Shown here: one piece after another, positions 9,601-19,841 of the stretch
Numbering within the stretch: position 1 is the stretch's first letter
Layout of the letters: each line of letters starts with the position of its first letter
The notes under the pieces: model-generated
Seen by the model: the letters and a program-made list of their open reading frames with translations, nothing else
What the model was told of the DNA's origin: nothing
Databases searched by the model: none
Assembly (NCBI RefSeq): GCF_963583255.1
Contig: NC_084819.1
Location: 6,222,501 to 6,286,500, forward strand
Direction of reading: 5' to 3'
DNA from: Pyrus communis
Lineage: Eukaryota > Streptophyta > Magnoliopsida > Rosales > Rosaceae
DNA length: 64,000 nt
Program-made: the position numbers and the translations under genes

Positions 9601-11689
9601 TTTGGAAATGGATAAATCGGCACATACTTATTGTGCGTATTAAATTTTCCATAATTTTGACAAAATACATTTGGTGTATTTTGAATTTTTTTCCTTGTGG
9701 TTGTGAGGAAAACAAAAAACGTTTTTCCTTCCTTAGGCAGAAACCTCCTTCAATTTTGGTAACGAGGGTGATTTCCTTCAAAGTGTTGGAAAATTTTGGT
9801 GATTTCCTTCAAGGTTTCGGAAAGATTTAATGCTTGTCCTTGGGTGAGTAGGATTTGCATTTTTTTTTTCTTTCACTTTTTCTTTTCCACGGCAAAAAGG
9901 GTATTTTCCCCTTTGGATTGGGAAACTTGAAGACTTGTCCTTGCTTTGGAGGGATTCCCTTTTGTATTTTGGCAAGGAAAGTAAAGCCCTCTCCTTATTT
10001 TATTTTATTTTTTGTTTTGTTTTCTTTTCTTTGCTGATTTTTGTTGCAAAAATAGCATGCATTTCCCTTGTTGGTTTGAGAAACACATCATCTAACTTGC
10101 ATGCCCAGTTTGAGGTCGATTTCTCTTCTAGAAAATTCTGTAAAAATATGCGAATCGCAGCTTTATCTCTTATCTTTCCAGGCATACACACCACTAGGAA
10201 AAATCGGGAAAGCCTTCAACTCGTCATTTTCCCACAGATGCGCAGTTTTGATGGGAAAACAACTTCTGCAGGATTAACTTTAAAAAATGGAACGTTTGGC
10301 TCTAGGGAAAATTATGAAATTTGGACACAATGATCATCAGCCTCTTAGCTTCCTTCTGGCCTTGCATCAAAACACTTCCGAAAAGTCGAATTATCACTAA
10401 AAAGGTCCTACTTACGCAGATTGGTTGAAACTTGCCATTTTTTGCTTGGAATTTGCTTCCTTCTTTTGGTTGAAATGTGCTTCTTTTTTTATTATTTTCC
10501 TTTTGCTATTTGGTATGTACTCTTCCTTATATCATTAGGAAGCAATTGACACCTATTTATAGGACAATTGGGTGTGTACTTTTTCACAATTCCTTGTCGT
10601 GCATTGTCTTTGATGTTGTACCATGTGTGATGCAGTTGTTGCTGCCATGGGCTGCTTGCTTGTAGCAGTGCATCAATTTTTACTGTGTGGTGTTGTACAA
10701 AAGACTGTAGTGAGGTTACGCTGTGTAGTGTCCTTTGGTCTCAATTTTTCCCTCGGTGGTGATGTTGTCGTGCAGTGCAAGAAACTGCTTGCATAATCAC
10801 TGAGGGGTTGCGTAGTGTGATTGCATAACATTTTGGTTTTCTTTGCTATTGTAGTGTGCTTTGAATGACCATCTTGTAGTTGCGCTCTTTGTTGTGTTGC
10901 TCAAGCTTTGTGGCTGATTTCTTTTTGTCGTTGTGACTTTGTCATCGTCATCTTTCAACACTCACGAGGTTTGTCTCGCATGTCTTTTGCTTTAGTGAAG
11001 CAATCTTTTTTTTCCGTTGCAGCCATGGTATTTTTCAAGTGCTTTACGAGCAACACCATCACTATTCTTGTGAAGGAAGGTGATATGCAAGATAGAGGAA
11101 CGACGTTGAAACTTTATGCGCCATTGACTAGCCCTAAGGCGCTTGTTCTTCCTACAAAAGGCAACTCGATGCATATGAAGTCGTGGTCTTCTGACGTATC
11201 TTGGGAGGTGACAGATTTTGGTCGTCCGAATATGAAGAAGAAGATGTGCACGTCAAGGATTCTTATTTTGAATCCTTCGCACCATGTTCGTGACAATTCA
11301 CCGACTTTGTTTGAGCTTCTTGGCGATCACATCCCTAGCGGAGCTATGACTTGGAATAGCACCGACTACTAAAGAAGCCGTCTTTTTTTTTTGCTCATTT
11401 TGTAATATGGCTTTGTAGCCGAATTCTTCCTTTAAAGAAAATATTCACATTCTTGAATTTGCTCTTTATTCTTCAAAGTGCTTGTGTTTTTGTTGATGAT
11501 ATGACTGTACTTGAAGTTTTAAAGTTTCAAGTTGCCTACACACCCTTGGTTGAGGAAGGATCAAGTCATGATGTAGTTCAAAAAAGTGATGGATTTTTTA
11601 TGGTGATTTTGCTTTTTGTTTTCCGTACACAATTTATGCTCTTGTGGGCTAGGAGCGTTGTGTGTTGCTTTTTAAACTCGTGCAAACAA
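9601..11689. other. Untranslated internal part of the Tat element
   Basis: No protein family is recognised on either strand. ORFs of up to 154 codons occur (for example 10908-11372), but their composition is irregular and they have no recognisable domain. They are probably chance frames in retrotransposon 3' DNA. Confidence 0.5.
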
Positions 11690-11940
11690 GGAGTGTCGAG
11701 TGTTTCCTTTTAAGCTCATACAAACAAGGAGCATTGGGTGTTGCCTTTTAAGCTCATGCGAACAAGAAGCATTGTGCCGTGCAGTTTAGGCTCATGCAGG
11801 CGAAGAGCATTGTGTTGTGCGCAGTTTAGGCTCTTGCATGTGAGGAGCATTGTGTTGTGTGTAGTTTAGGCTTATGCAGGCGAGGAGCATTGTGCCGTGT
11901 GTAGTTTAGGCTTATACAAGCGAGGAGCATTGCTTGTTTG
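11690..11940. repeat. Tandem array, ~50 bp unit
   Basis: Five or six copies of a unit with core TTTAGGCTYATGCAGGCGAGGA and AGCATTGTGYYGTG between 11690 and 11940, just downstream (minus strand) of the integrase end. It is independent in sequence from the array at 9240-9600. Confidence 0.8.
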
Positions 11941-11942
11941 TT

Positions 11943-13181
11943 TTAGGGGTAGTAAAGCTTCAAGAATTTTCCATTGATGGGGATGATTTTTAAGCCGTCT
12001 TCTGCCATGATTAAGTAGGCACAGTTGGTGTAGACCTCTTGTATTACGTAAGGTCCATCCCACTTTGATGTGAACTTGCTTTTTGTCTTGTGAGTTGTGA
12101 TGATAGGCCTTCGTAATGCCAAGACAAGATCTCCAGTTTGGAAAAACCTTGGGTGGACCATCTTGTTGAATGCCTTGGATAGCCGTGCTTGGTAGCATTC
12201 CAAGTGTTGTTGAGCTTCAAGCCTCATTTCATAGAGTGCTTCCAACTCTTGAAGTCATAACTTTGCATTTTCCTCTTCAGTCAAGCCTTCTTGTATAGTC
12301 ATCCTTAGTGAGGGGATTTTACTTTCGAGTGGCAGAACAGCTTCCACGCCATATATGAGAGAATAAGGCGTAGCTTGTGTAGGAGTCATATGTGCCGTCC
12401 TATATGCCCAAAGTGTTTCGCTTATTCTTTCGTTCCAGTCTCTCTTTGTTCGGTTGATTACTTTTTTTAGGAGGTTGCATAGCGTTTTGTTGAATGCTTC
12501 TGCAAGACCGTTGGCTGGAACATAATACATAGAAGACTTGTGCTGCTTAAATTTGTATTTTTTGCAAAGCTTGTCTATGAGTCAGTTGTAGAATTGTTTT
12601 CCGTTTTCGGTGATGACGTAGTGAGGCACACCATATCGGTGGATGATATGCTCCTTGATGAAATGAACGACAGTTTCCTTCTTGAATTCCCTTAGGCGTA
12701 CGACTTCAGCCCACTTTGAGAAGTAGTTTATTGCGGCTAGGATGTAGGTTTATCCGGCAGATGATTTTGGTGTGATTGCTCCTACGACATCCAATCCCCA
12801 AGCATTAAAGGACCATGAATCAACTGTAGGGTGTAATGGCTCAGGTGGTTGATGTATGAAGTTGGATTGGAATTGGCAGGCTTGGCACCTTTTGGCGTGT
12901 TCCAGGCAGTCCTTTACTATGCTCGACCAGTAGTGACTCATTCTCTTAAGCTGGAAGTGTAGTTTTGGTCCAGACTTATATGCTTCGCATACGCCTGAAT
13001 GTGCTTCTTCCATGGCTTGATTAGCTCCTTCCTCATCTAGGCATCTTAGAAGTACTCCTTCAAAAGAGTGTTGGTAGAGTGTTCCTTTGTAGTAGAGAAA
13101 GCAAGGTGCTCGTCGACGTATTTCAAAACGGTGTCTAGGATCATCTAGAAGCTTTCCATGCTCTAAGTAGTTGATCAACAA
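11943..13181 (-). pseudogene. Retrotransposon integrase remnant
   Basis: The 13181-12750 frame holds an HHCC zinc-binding region (HSGVCEAYKSGPKLHFQLKR, then HAKRCQACQFQS) and the start of the catalytic core (WGLDVVGAI). The core continues through a broken stretch, 12750-12531. The 12530-12255 frame has NGLAEAFNKTLCNLLKKVI and WAYRTAHMTPTQATPYSLIYG, and 12245-11943 is the C-terminal part (FQTGDLVLALRRP, KWDGPYVIQEVY). Stops and frame changes between the pieces make it non-functional. Confidence 0.88.
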
Positions 13182-13187
13182 CTATTT

Positions 13188-13895
13188 TCACTCTTCAGTG
13201 TCAACTGGAAGTACTGAGATGATATTTGTATCTTCTAGTAAAATTTCAGTGACGAGTGGGATCACCCATTTTTGGCAAACTGGCATATCCATAGCTTCGT
13301 CTCCTTCTAGTGCCATACTTGAGGCTAGGTTAGCGAGAGTGTCCACCATTTGATTTTCTTTTCTTGGCACATGTTCTAGCACCACGACCTCAAACTTTTG
13401 TAGCAGTTGAGTTGCTAGCCGGAAGTATGGAACGAGATTATCTTTCCTTAATTCATATTTAGTCAAGAGTTGATTGATTATGAGTTTGGAGTCGCCATAC
13501 CTTTCTAGATTTGTGATTTCCATGTCGATCGCCATTTGGAGTCCAATAATCAGTGCTTGGTACTCAGTGACATTGTTGGAGCATAATTCATTTAGTCGAA
13601 AGGAATAGGGTAGTACTTGTCTTTGTGGCAACATGAATACTACTCCTGCCCCCGCTTTGTCTGCTCGTGAGGATCCGTCGAAGAACATTGTCCATGTCGG
13701 GAAGATGTTAATGTAGAACACCTCCTCGTCATGCAAGTCGTTCGAGATTTTCCAATCGACTGGGATTGGATGATCGACAAGGAAGTCCACTAGGGCTTGT
13801 CCCTTAACGGCTTTAATTGAGACGTAGATGATCTTGTGTTGGTTGAGAAGCAATGTCCATTTAGCTAGTCGCCCTGTCAGAACCGGTTTGAACAT
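13188..13895 (-). pseudogene. Second RNase H domain of the Tat-lineage pol
   Basis: The 235-codon frame first shows the end of the ordinary RNase H region (LTGRLAKWTLLLNQHKI, then KAVKGQALVDFLVDHPI). A plant-type RNase H-like domain follows, with WTMFFDGSSRADKAGAGVVF, TEYQALIIGLQMAID, YGDSKLIINQL and VPRKENQMVDTLANLAS. This extra domain marks the Tat branch. The acidic residues of the motifs (DG, TEYQAL, GDS, D of MVDTLA) are still visible. This is the best preserved part of pol. Confidence 0.88.
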
Positions 13896-13964
13896 AATGT
13901 ACTTGACTAGATCGACTTTAACAACCTAGTGGATGGTGTAAGCATGCATGTAGTTTCTAAGCAT

Positions 13965-15118
13965 TTAGACGGCAAAGACTAAGGTAAGGCACATCTTCTC
14001 GATCGGTGAGTAGTTAAGCTCGGCACCAGTGAGAGTTCTACTTAGGTAATAGAGTGCTCTTTCCTTTTGGTCTTTATTTTTTTGTGCCAAGAGTGCTCTA
14101 ACAGAACCCTCTTGTGTAGCAATGTATAAAATGAGCAACTTTCCAGGCACGGGAACTCCTAAGACAGGTGGGCTTGCCAGGTACCTTTTTATGCTCTTAA
14201 AGGCATTGCGACATGCGTTATCCCATATGAATGGAGTGTCCTTCTTCATGAGGCGACTGAAGGGTTGACACCATCTGGTAAGATTAAAGATGAAGCGCCT
14301 AATGAAGGTTAACCATCCTTATAGACTTTTCAGCTCGTGTAGATTCCTTGGCTCTAGCATGCTTTGAATGGCCTTAATATTTGATTAGTCCACTTCAATG
14401 CCACGTTGTTGATAATGAAGCCAAGGAACTTCCCAGAGGTGACACCAAATGCACATTTCAACAGGTTCATCTTGAGGTTGTAGGGCCGTAGTTTATCGAA
14501 CACCATTCGCAAATCCTTCAAGTGATCGAATCTCTTCTTGGTCTTCACAACTACGTCGTCTTCGTAACATTCTACATTGTTGTGTAGCATGTCATTGAAG
14601 ATCTTTTGCATTGCACGTTGATATGTAGCCCCTTCATTCTTCAAGCCAAAGGGCATTACCTTGAAGCAGTAGATACATTTTGGGGTACGAAAGGCTGTTA
14701 GTTCCTCATCTTTGGGAGCCATGCGGATTTGATTGTACCTAGAGGAGCCATCCATGAATGATAGCTCCTTATGGCCAGAGGTTGCGTCTACCATGATTTC
14801 GATGATTGGTAAGGGAAAGTCATCCTTCGGGGCAAGCATCATTAAGGTCGCGGAAATCTACGCAAACACGTATTTGTCCAGATTTCTTAAGGACAATGAC
14901 GATGTTGAAGATCCATTTAGGGTATTGCACCTCAACCTCAATTTGTGGGATAAGCTTGAATCGATAGCGTCTTTGAGTTTGCTTTATTGATCGCGTTCCA
15001 AGTTTGATTGCAAGACGATACACGACGATGGTAAGGTCAAGGCCGGGCATTTCTTTGTAGGTCCAAGAAAAGATGTCTTTGCACTCCATTAGCAGTTGGT
15101 AGTACTCCTCGATCTCGT
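13965..15118 (-). pseudogene. Retrotransposon reverse transcriptase and RNase H remnant
   Basis: From the right: CKDIFSWTYKEMPGLD, QIRVCVDFRDLNDACP, then DDFPLPIIEIMVD, FMDGSSRYNQIRMAPKDEE, MPFGLKNEGATYQRAMQKIF and the catalytic YEDDVVVKTK (the YxDD motif intact). The connection and RNase H part at 14249-13965 has FIWDNACRNAFKSIKRYL and ALYYLSRTLTGAELNYSPIE. A frameshift near 14830 and a break at 14354-14250 split the frame. Confidence 0.88.
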
Positions 15119-15121
15119 CCG

Positions 15122-15343
15122 TGTTGGAAGTATGCCCATAAAGCCACTAATTTGATGTAATAGCTTTGGAATACTTATTATGTTAAACTATTATATGTTT
15201 ACGGAAGGGCAAAGCTTGTTGTTAATCACTATTTATTGAATTATGTGCTTAAGTAATAAGGGAATCCAAGGAATGTATTTAATCTAAGAGAGAAGTGATC
15301 TAAGTAAGTTAAATTAACGAGACCTTTCTCTTATGTTCATTGC
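15122..15343 (+). mobile_element. Copia-type LTR fragment
   Basis: Begins TGTTGGAAGTATGCCCATA, a typical plant copia LTR start, exactly where the gypsy reverse transcriptase homology ends. It continues AT-rich to about 15343. No coding part or second LTR is seen. The family is inferred from the start motif only. Confidence 0.5.
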
Positions 15344-15639
15344 ACCACAGTGACTTGCAAGTCTTCATTGGTAACTTTTCTGCCCAACTTCTCAGAAGAA
15401 GTTGGGCTCTCCAAGATCGCATAGCCTCGTAGAGAGGGAAAATCTTCTGGGAAATCTATCATGTCTGATCTTGGTAGACAATGAGGTGGCCTGTACTCTG
15501 TGTTCCACCTGAAAGTTCGCTCCTTTCTTCTTCTTGGCATAAAAGACTATGTGTCCCACCAGGCGTGCCAAAACTATGTTCATGGCAAAGATGGTGTCGG
15601 CCCTTCGCACAGCTCTCCTGGGGTAAATGGCACTTGGTG
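15344..15639. other. Unassigned repeat-like stretch
   Basis: Two overlapping minus-strand frames (15540-15337 and 15610-15392) are open, but I recognise no domain in either. A short inverted repeat, GCCCAACTTCTCAGAAGAAGTTGGGC, sits at about 15381-15406. Probably leftover internal retrotransposon sequence. Confidence 0.35.
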
Positions 15640-16845
15640 TGTTGTTAGTCGAATTCTTGCTTGTTTGGTGTGCTACAAGAAGAGTTCAAAGTTAGTCTGA
15701 GAGGTGTCTTTGTAAGGCCTTTGGTGTAGGCCTTGAGGCTTACAATCAAAACTAACCAAGATTTAGGCGTGCCATTGTTATCTCAGTATAACAGATGTAG
15801 AATAGATATGATTTAAGTCGATTACTTGCGCCCCATGTTACTTAAACTTCTTATTATCAAAGGATTGTCACAGATGGGTTAAGTCTGCATTAAGTTCTTT
15901 TTCTTGCCTTGTAAACAACGACTTTTAGTTCACAATCTTATATGTCCAAAAAAGAGGGAGTCCAGAGCCTTTTAAACCATTTCCTCGATTCCAGTTTATT
16001 CTTAATGAAAACAGGTTTATTAAGTTAACCAGATCTGGATGCAGATGGGGCTATTGAGTATAAAACAGATGGGAATAACTTGAATATATGCTAAAAAGTA
16101 CATTAAAATGATAGATCTACTAAATTAAAGGATGAACAAAGAGACTCAGGCAAGATTTCACCTTGTCTGGCAAGGTCGAACCTCTTGCATCCACTTCTGT
16201 TTAAGTTTACAGAGGTTGTATGCTAAAAAGGTATGGATGGTAAACAAGTTTTACACAAGGGAATCGATACTACAACACTAAGGAATGTAGCAGAGCTATT
16301 ACACTTAGACAAAAGATAGCTTTTCTAAGGGAACTATTGCTAAAATGACTGAATCTAGGCGAGTTTTAGCTTTTCTGTATGCAAATCTGGCTTGAGAGCA
16401 GAGTTTGTATGTTGTTTGTTTGATTGGTTGAGTGTCCTTATCTCTGTTGTCTCCATTGGCTTTTATAGACACCTTGGCCCGACTGCTTTAACCTCGTTCT
16501 TGGCCGAGGGCTTTCAGGGGTAGTGAGTCATCTTGTATTTACACCTTTATGCCATCAAAAAGTGTTTTTTGGTTGGTAGTAAGCTGATCTCTGTCACTTG
16601 TCATTTCAACCACAGGCACATGGCCTATGCCTTGGCTGAGAAGGCTTCAATGGGCTTCGGGCTTCGTAGCTGGGCTTCGAGCAAGTTCATCTCGTCTTGG
16701 TGTCTTTGGGCCTCTATTCTGTTAAGCCCAACATTCAAATATTAACCCAAACACCCCCATTGCTTGATTTCGGTCCAAACAACTAGTCCTTTTGATGCTT
16801 GAAATTGGTCCTAGATCGGCGCTAGGGGTTTTTACCCTACCAACA
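15640..16845 (-). mobile_element. LTR copy B
   Basis: On the minus strand it begins TGTTGGTAGGGTAAAAACCCC at 16845. A CTATAAAAGCC TATA-like box lies near 16470, followed by a transcribed-looking leader. Blocks shared with copy A (2020-5620) establish it as a repeat. The inner end, near 15640-15700, is uncertain and no target duplication was found. Confidence 0.5.
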
Positions 16846-17242
16846 AGCATCGCGTAGCCCTTATATTTGTAAATTTCAAAACGTTGCTCCAATGTAAATG
16901 TTAGAAAATGTTGCAGCAATTTCACAGAAACAAATCAACAACCAATCTACATTTGTGAATCGTAAGTAGTGAAGAAATCAACTCAGACAAAAGTAAATGG
17001 AAATATAGTACATAAAGATGAAGTACCATTACCGATCGAAATTTCGAAAACATGAATTTATACAACCTCTCACATGTAATTAGTTGGCCATTTGTTACTT
17101 AATTTCTCTGTTTTCAGAGTGTTGGCTAATTAGACTATATATACTTCCCCAATGTCACACAATTCAGCAGACACAAAAGTCATGAGTTCATCAGTTTCTC
17201 CGATTATCAAACAAGATCCAACGGTGGTTATGGTGTTGTCGT
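16846..17242. other. 3' flank of the KNAT7-like gene
   Basis: No gene is seen here. The part nearest 17242 should contain the 3' untranslated region and polyadenylation site of the minus-strand homeobox gene; no single convincing poly(A) signal was picked out. Confidence 0.4.
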
Positions 17243-17790
17243 CTATCTTTTGCGCTTGGACTTTAAGGAGGTGACTGATTGAGAGTTGCTGTGCCAGTTC
17301 CGCTTCCTTTGGTTAATGAACCAGTTGTTTATCTGCTTCAGCTGCAACCCTGTCTCCTCCACAAGCTTTGCCTTGTCATCTTCCTGCATATATCATGTGA
17401 ATCTTTCATTAATTCTTCGAGGAGGAGTCAAATGACACTATTGTTATAGCAAACAGTCCAATTATATCGCTATCATCTCGACACGATGTAGAAATATTCC
17501 CAAAAAGCACTATTATCGTAACAAAAAGTCTCATTATACTGTTATCATCGAGATATGATGTCGATAATGTCACTATTAGTCCCATTATAACGAATCAACG
17601 ATAGTAACTAGTGCCATATAGTCTTGATATGTCACAAATAATTATCAATATGCTGTCAATCTTGCCAATGTTGTTGATTCGCTATAGTATTAGTGTTATT
17701 CAAGAGCTTCTCCTTGATTTCTGCCATCATTTCTTAACGCTGTAGTCTAAGCAGAATGGTAAGTGTGTGTGTATATACATATACATATAC

Positions 17791-17838
<48 letters not shown>

Positions 17839-19793
17839 AGTGTAATAAAATCATATATGAATGGTGAATTTGTTTGCTTACAGTTGGGTAGGGCCACTTA
17901 GAGTGTTGCTGCCACCAATTCTTCAACACCGTAGTTGTGTCCCCAGGTAATTTCCCTGCCCTTCTTTTTCTTAGAATTTCCTCTCTTACATCTTCAATTC
18001 TTGACTTAAATCCCTGCAAATTTTTAACAATGCACGTTTGTTATATGGGATACAGAAAGCTCAGTTCACATCCCGAAAGCGAAACAACTTAATTGCAGCA
18101 ATGGTGTAATTTTTGTGTGTATATGTTTTACCTGCTTCAGCTCAATCTTCAATTCCTGTCGAACTCTTTCCATTAACGATCGTTCAGATTCAGTTGGGAG
18201 TAGGGGGCCAAATCCCATCATATCATGCCCTTCACCGCCGGATTGATCCATTGTGAAATCCATCGGCATGTCATCCTCATCGTCGGACATTGTTGCACCC
18301 GAAACTTCGCCCAGACTCACTCCTGAAAGAGATGAAACAGAGGCAATTAAGCCCCAAATATCAGTGATTATTTCTACTTTTTATTTGGGTTGGGCTCAGG
18401 TGGCTTCAGCCTAGCTTAGCTAATGTTATGCTAATAAACGGTTAACGGAAATGAGTCAACTGACTAAGAATTTCATGAACCGTTTGATAACCATTTTGTT
18501 TTTAATTTTCACTTTTTGTGTTAAGAGACACAGCAGAAATACGTAGAGAAAGTAAGGGATGAAGAAGAGTGAATGAATGATGGTGGGAGAGATGTAGAAA
18601 AATGTGTAAGGAAAGATGCACGAAATGAAAGCTTTCCCATAACTATAGGGACAAAATGTACAAGGAAAATGTAGAAAAAATGTACAAGGAAAGACGCACA
18701 AAATGTACAAGAAATAAAGGATATGTATGATGAAAATGACTGTCGTAAGAACTCATGAATGACATATTCAAGATGGCATCTCTTGGTGTATGCTTTTTGC
18801 AGATGATATAATGTTGAACGATGAAATGCAAGACGAAGTAAATGCAAAACTTAACTTTTGGAACTTAACTTTTGGCCAGAAGTGTTGGAATCTAAAGGTC
18901 TTTGCCTAAGTAGGTTAAATACAAAGTATTAAGAGTGCACGTTCAGTTTGAACAAGGGCCCAAATGAGACAGGGTGAGGATTGGAATTAGAAAGTACCAA
19001 AGAGTGACACTTTTGTTATCTTAGATTATCTTGCAAAAGAACGAAGGATTGGATGGAGATTTCAACCAAAGAATACAAGCTGGATCGATGAAGTGGAAGA
19101 AGACATCGGGTGTATTTTGCAACCGTCATATGCGATTAGAACTCAAGGGAAAAATTTATAGGACGACAATAAGGCTAAAAATGCTTTATGATACAGAATG
19201 TTGGGTGGTCAAGCATCAACACGTGCAGAAAATTAGTCTAGATGAGATGAGAATGCTTCATTGGATGTGTAGCCACATGATAAAGGACGTGATTAAGAAC
19301 GAGGATATCCGAGGTAAAGTAGGAGTGGCTGCAAGTGAAGATTAGATGAGAGAAAGTCAGTCAAGGTGATTTGTACATGTGAAACAAAGACCTATAGATG
19401 CTCCAGTTAGGAAATGCGATTATGAGACAAGGGCTTGAGACAAAGAGGTAGAGGAAGACCTAGGAAGACTTGGAAAGAAACTTTAAGAAAAGAAAGGGAG
19501 TGCTTGGAGCTAATGGAAGACTTAACGCAAACCATAGCGCACTGACGTTCTAAGATTCATACAGCAACCCCACTTAATGGGATAAGGCTTGTTGTTGTTA
19601 AAAGGAGCACAAAACAAAATTTTAAAACACAAAATTGTTTCATTTAAGATTTTGTTTTCATTTCTTCCTCAATTTTTTTCCTTCTCCCATCATCCTTCTT
19701 CATACCAAAAACCCAAAATCAAATGGTTATCAAATAGATCCTTAATTATTTGGGCTCAAGAAAGCAGTCAAGTCCTTGAGTCTAATCTTCTCG

Positions 19794-19841
<48 letters not shown>

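Larger units (their letters stand above)
8139..15118 (-). mobile_element. Ty3/gypsy retrotransposon, Tat lineage, degenerate
   Basis: Minus-strand order is reverse transcriptase and RNase H (15118-13965), a second plant-type RNase H (13895-13188), integrase (13181-11943), a 2.8-kb untranslated part with tandem repeats, a polypurine tract (9130-9118) and a 3' LTR (9117-8139). The extra RNase H before integrase is the mark of the Tat/Ogre/Retand branch. Gag, protease and the 5' LTR are not visible: at 15119 the sequence changes to a copia LTR piece. Frameshifts and stops break pol into many frames. Confidence 0.85.

Noticed and set aside
10908..11372. 154-codon plus-strand frame
   Set aside because: No recognisable domain, and it lies in untranslated DNA of a minus-strand retrotransposon.
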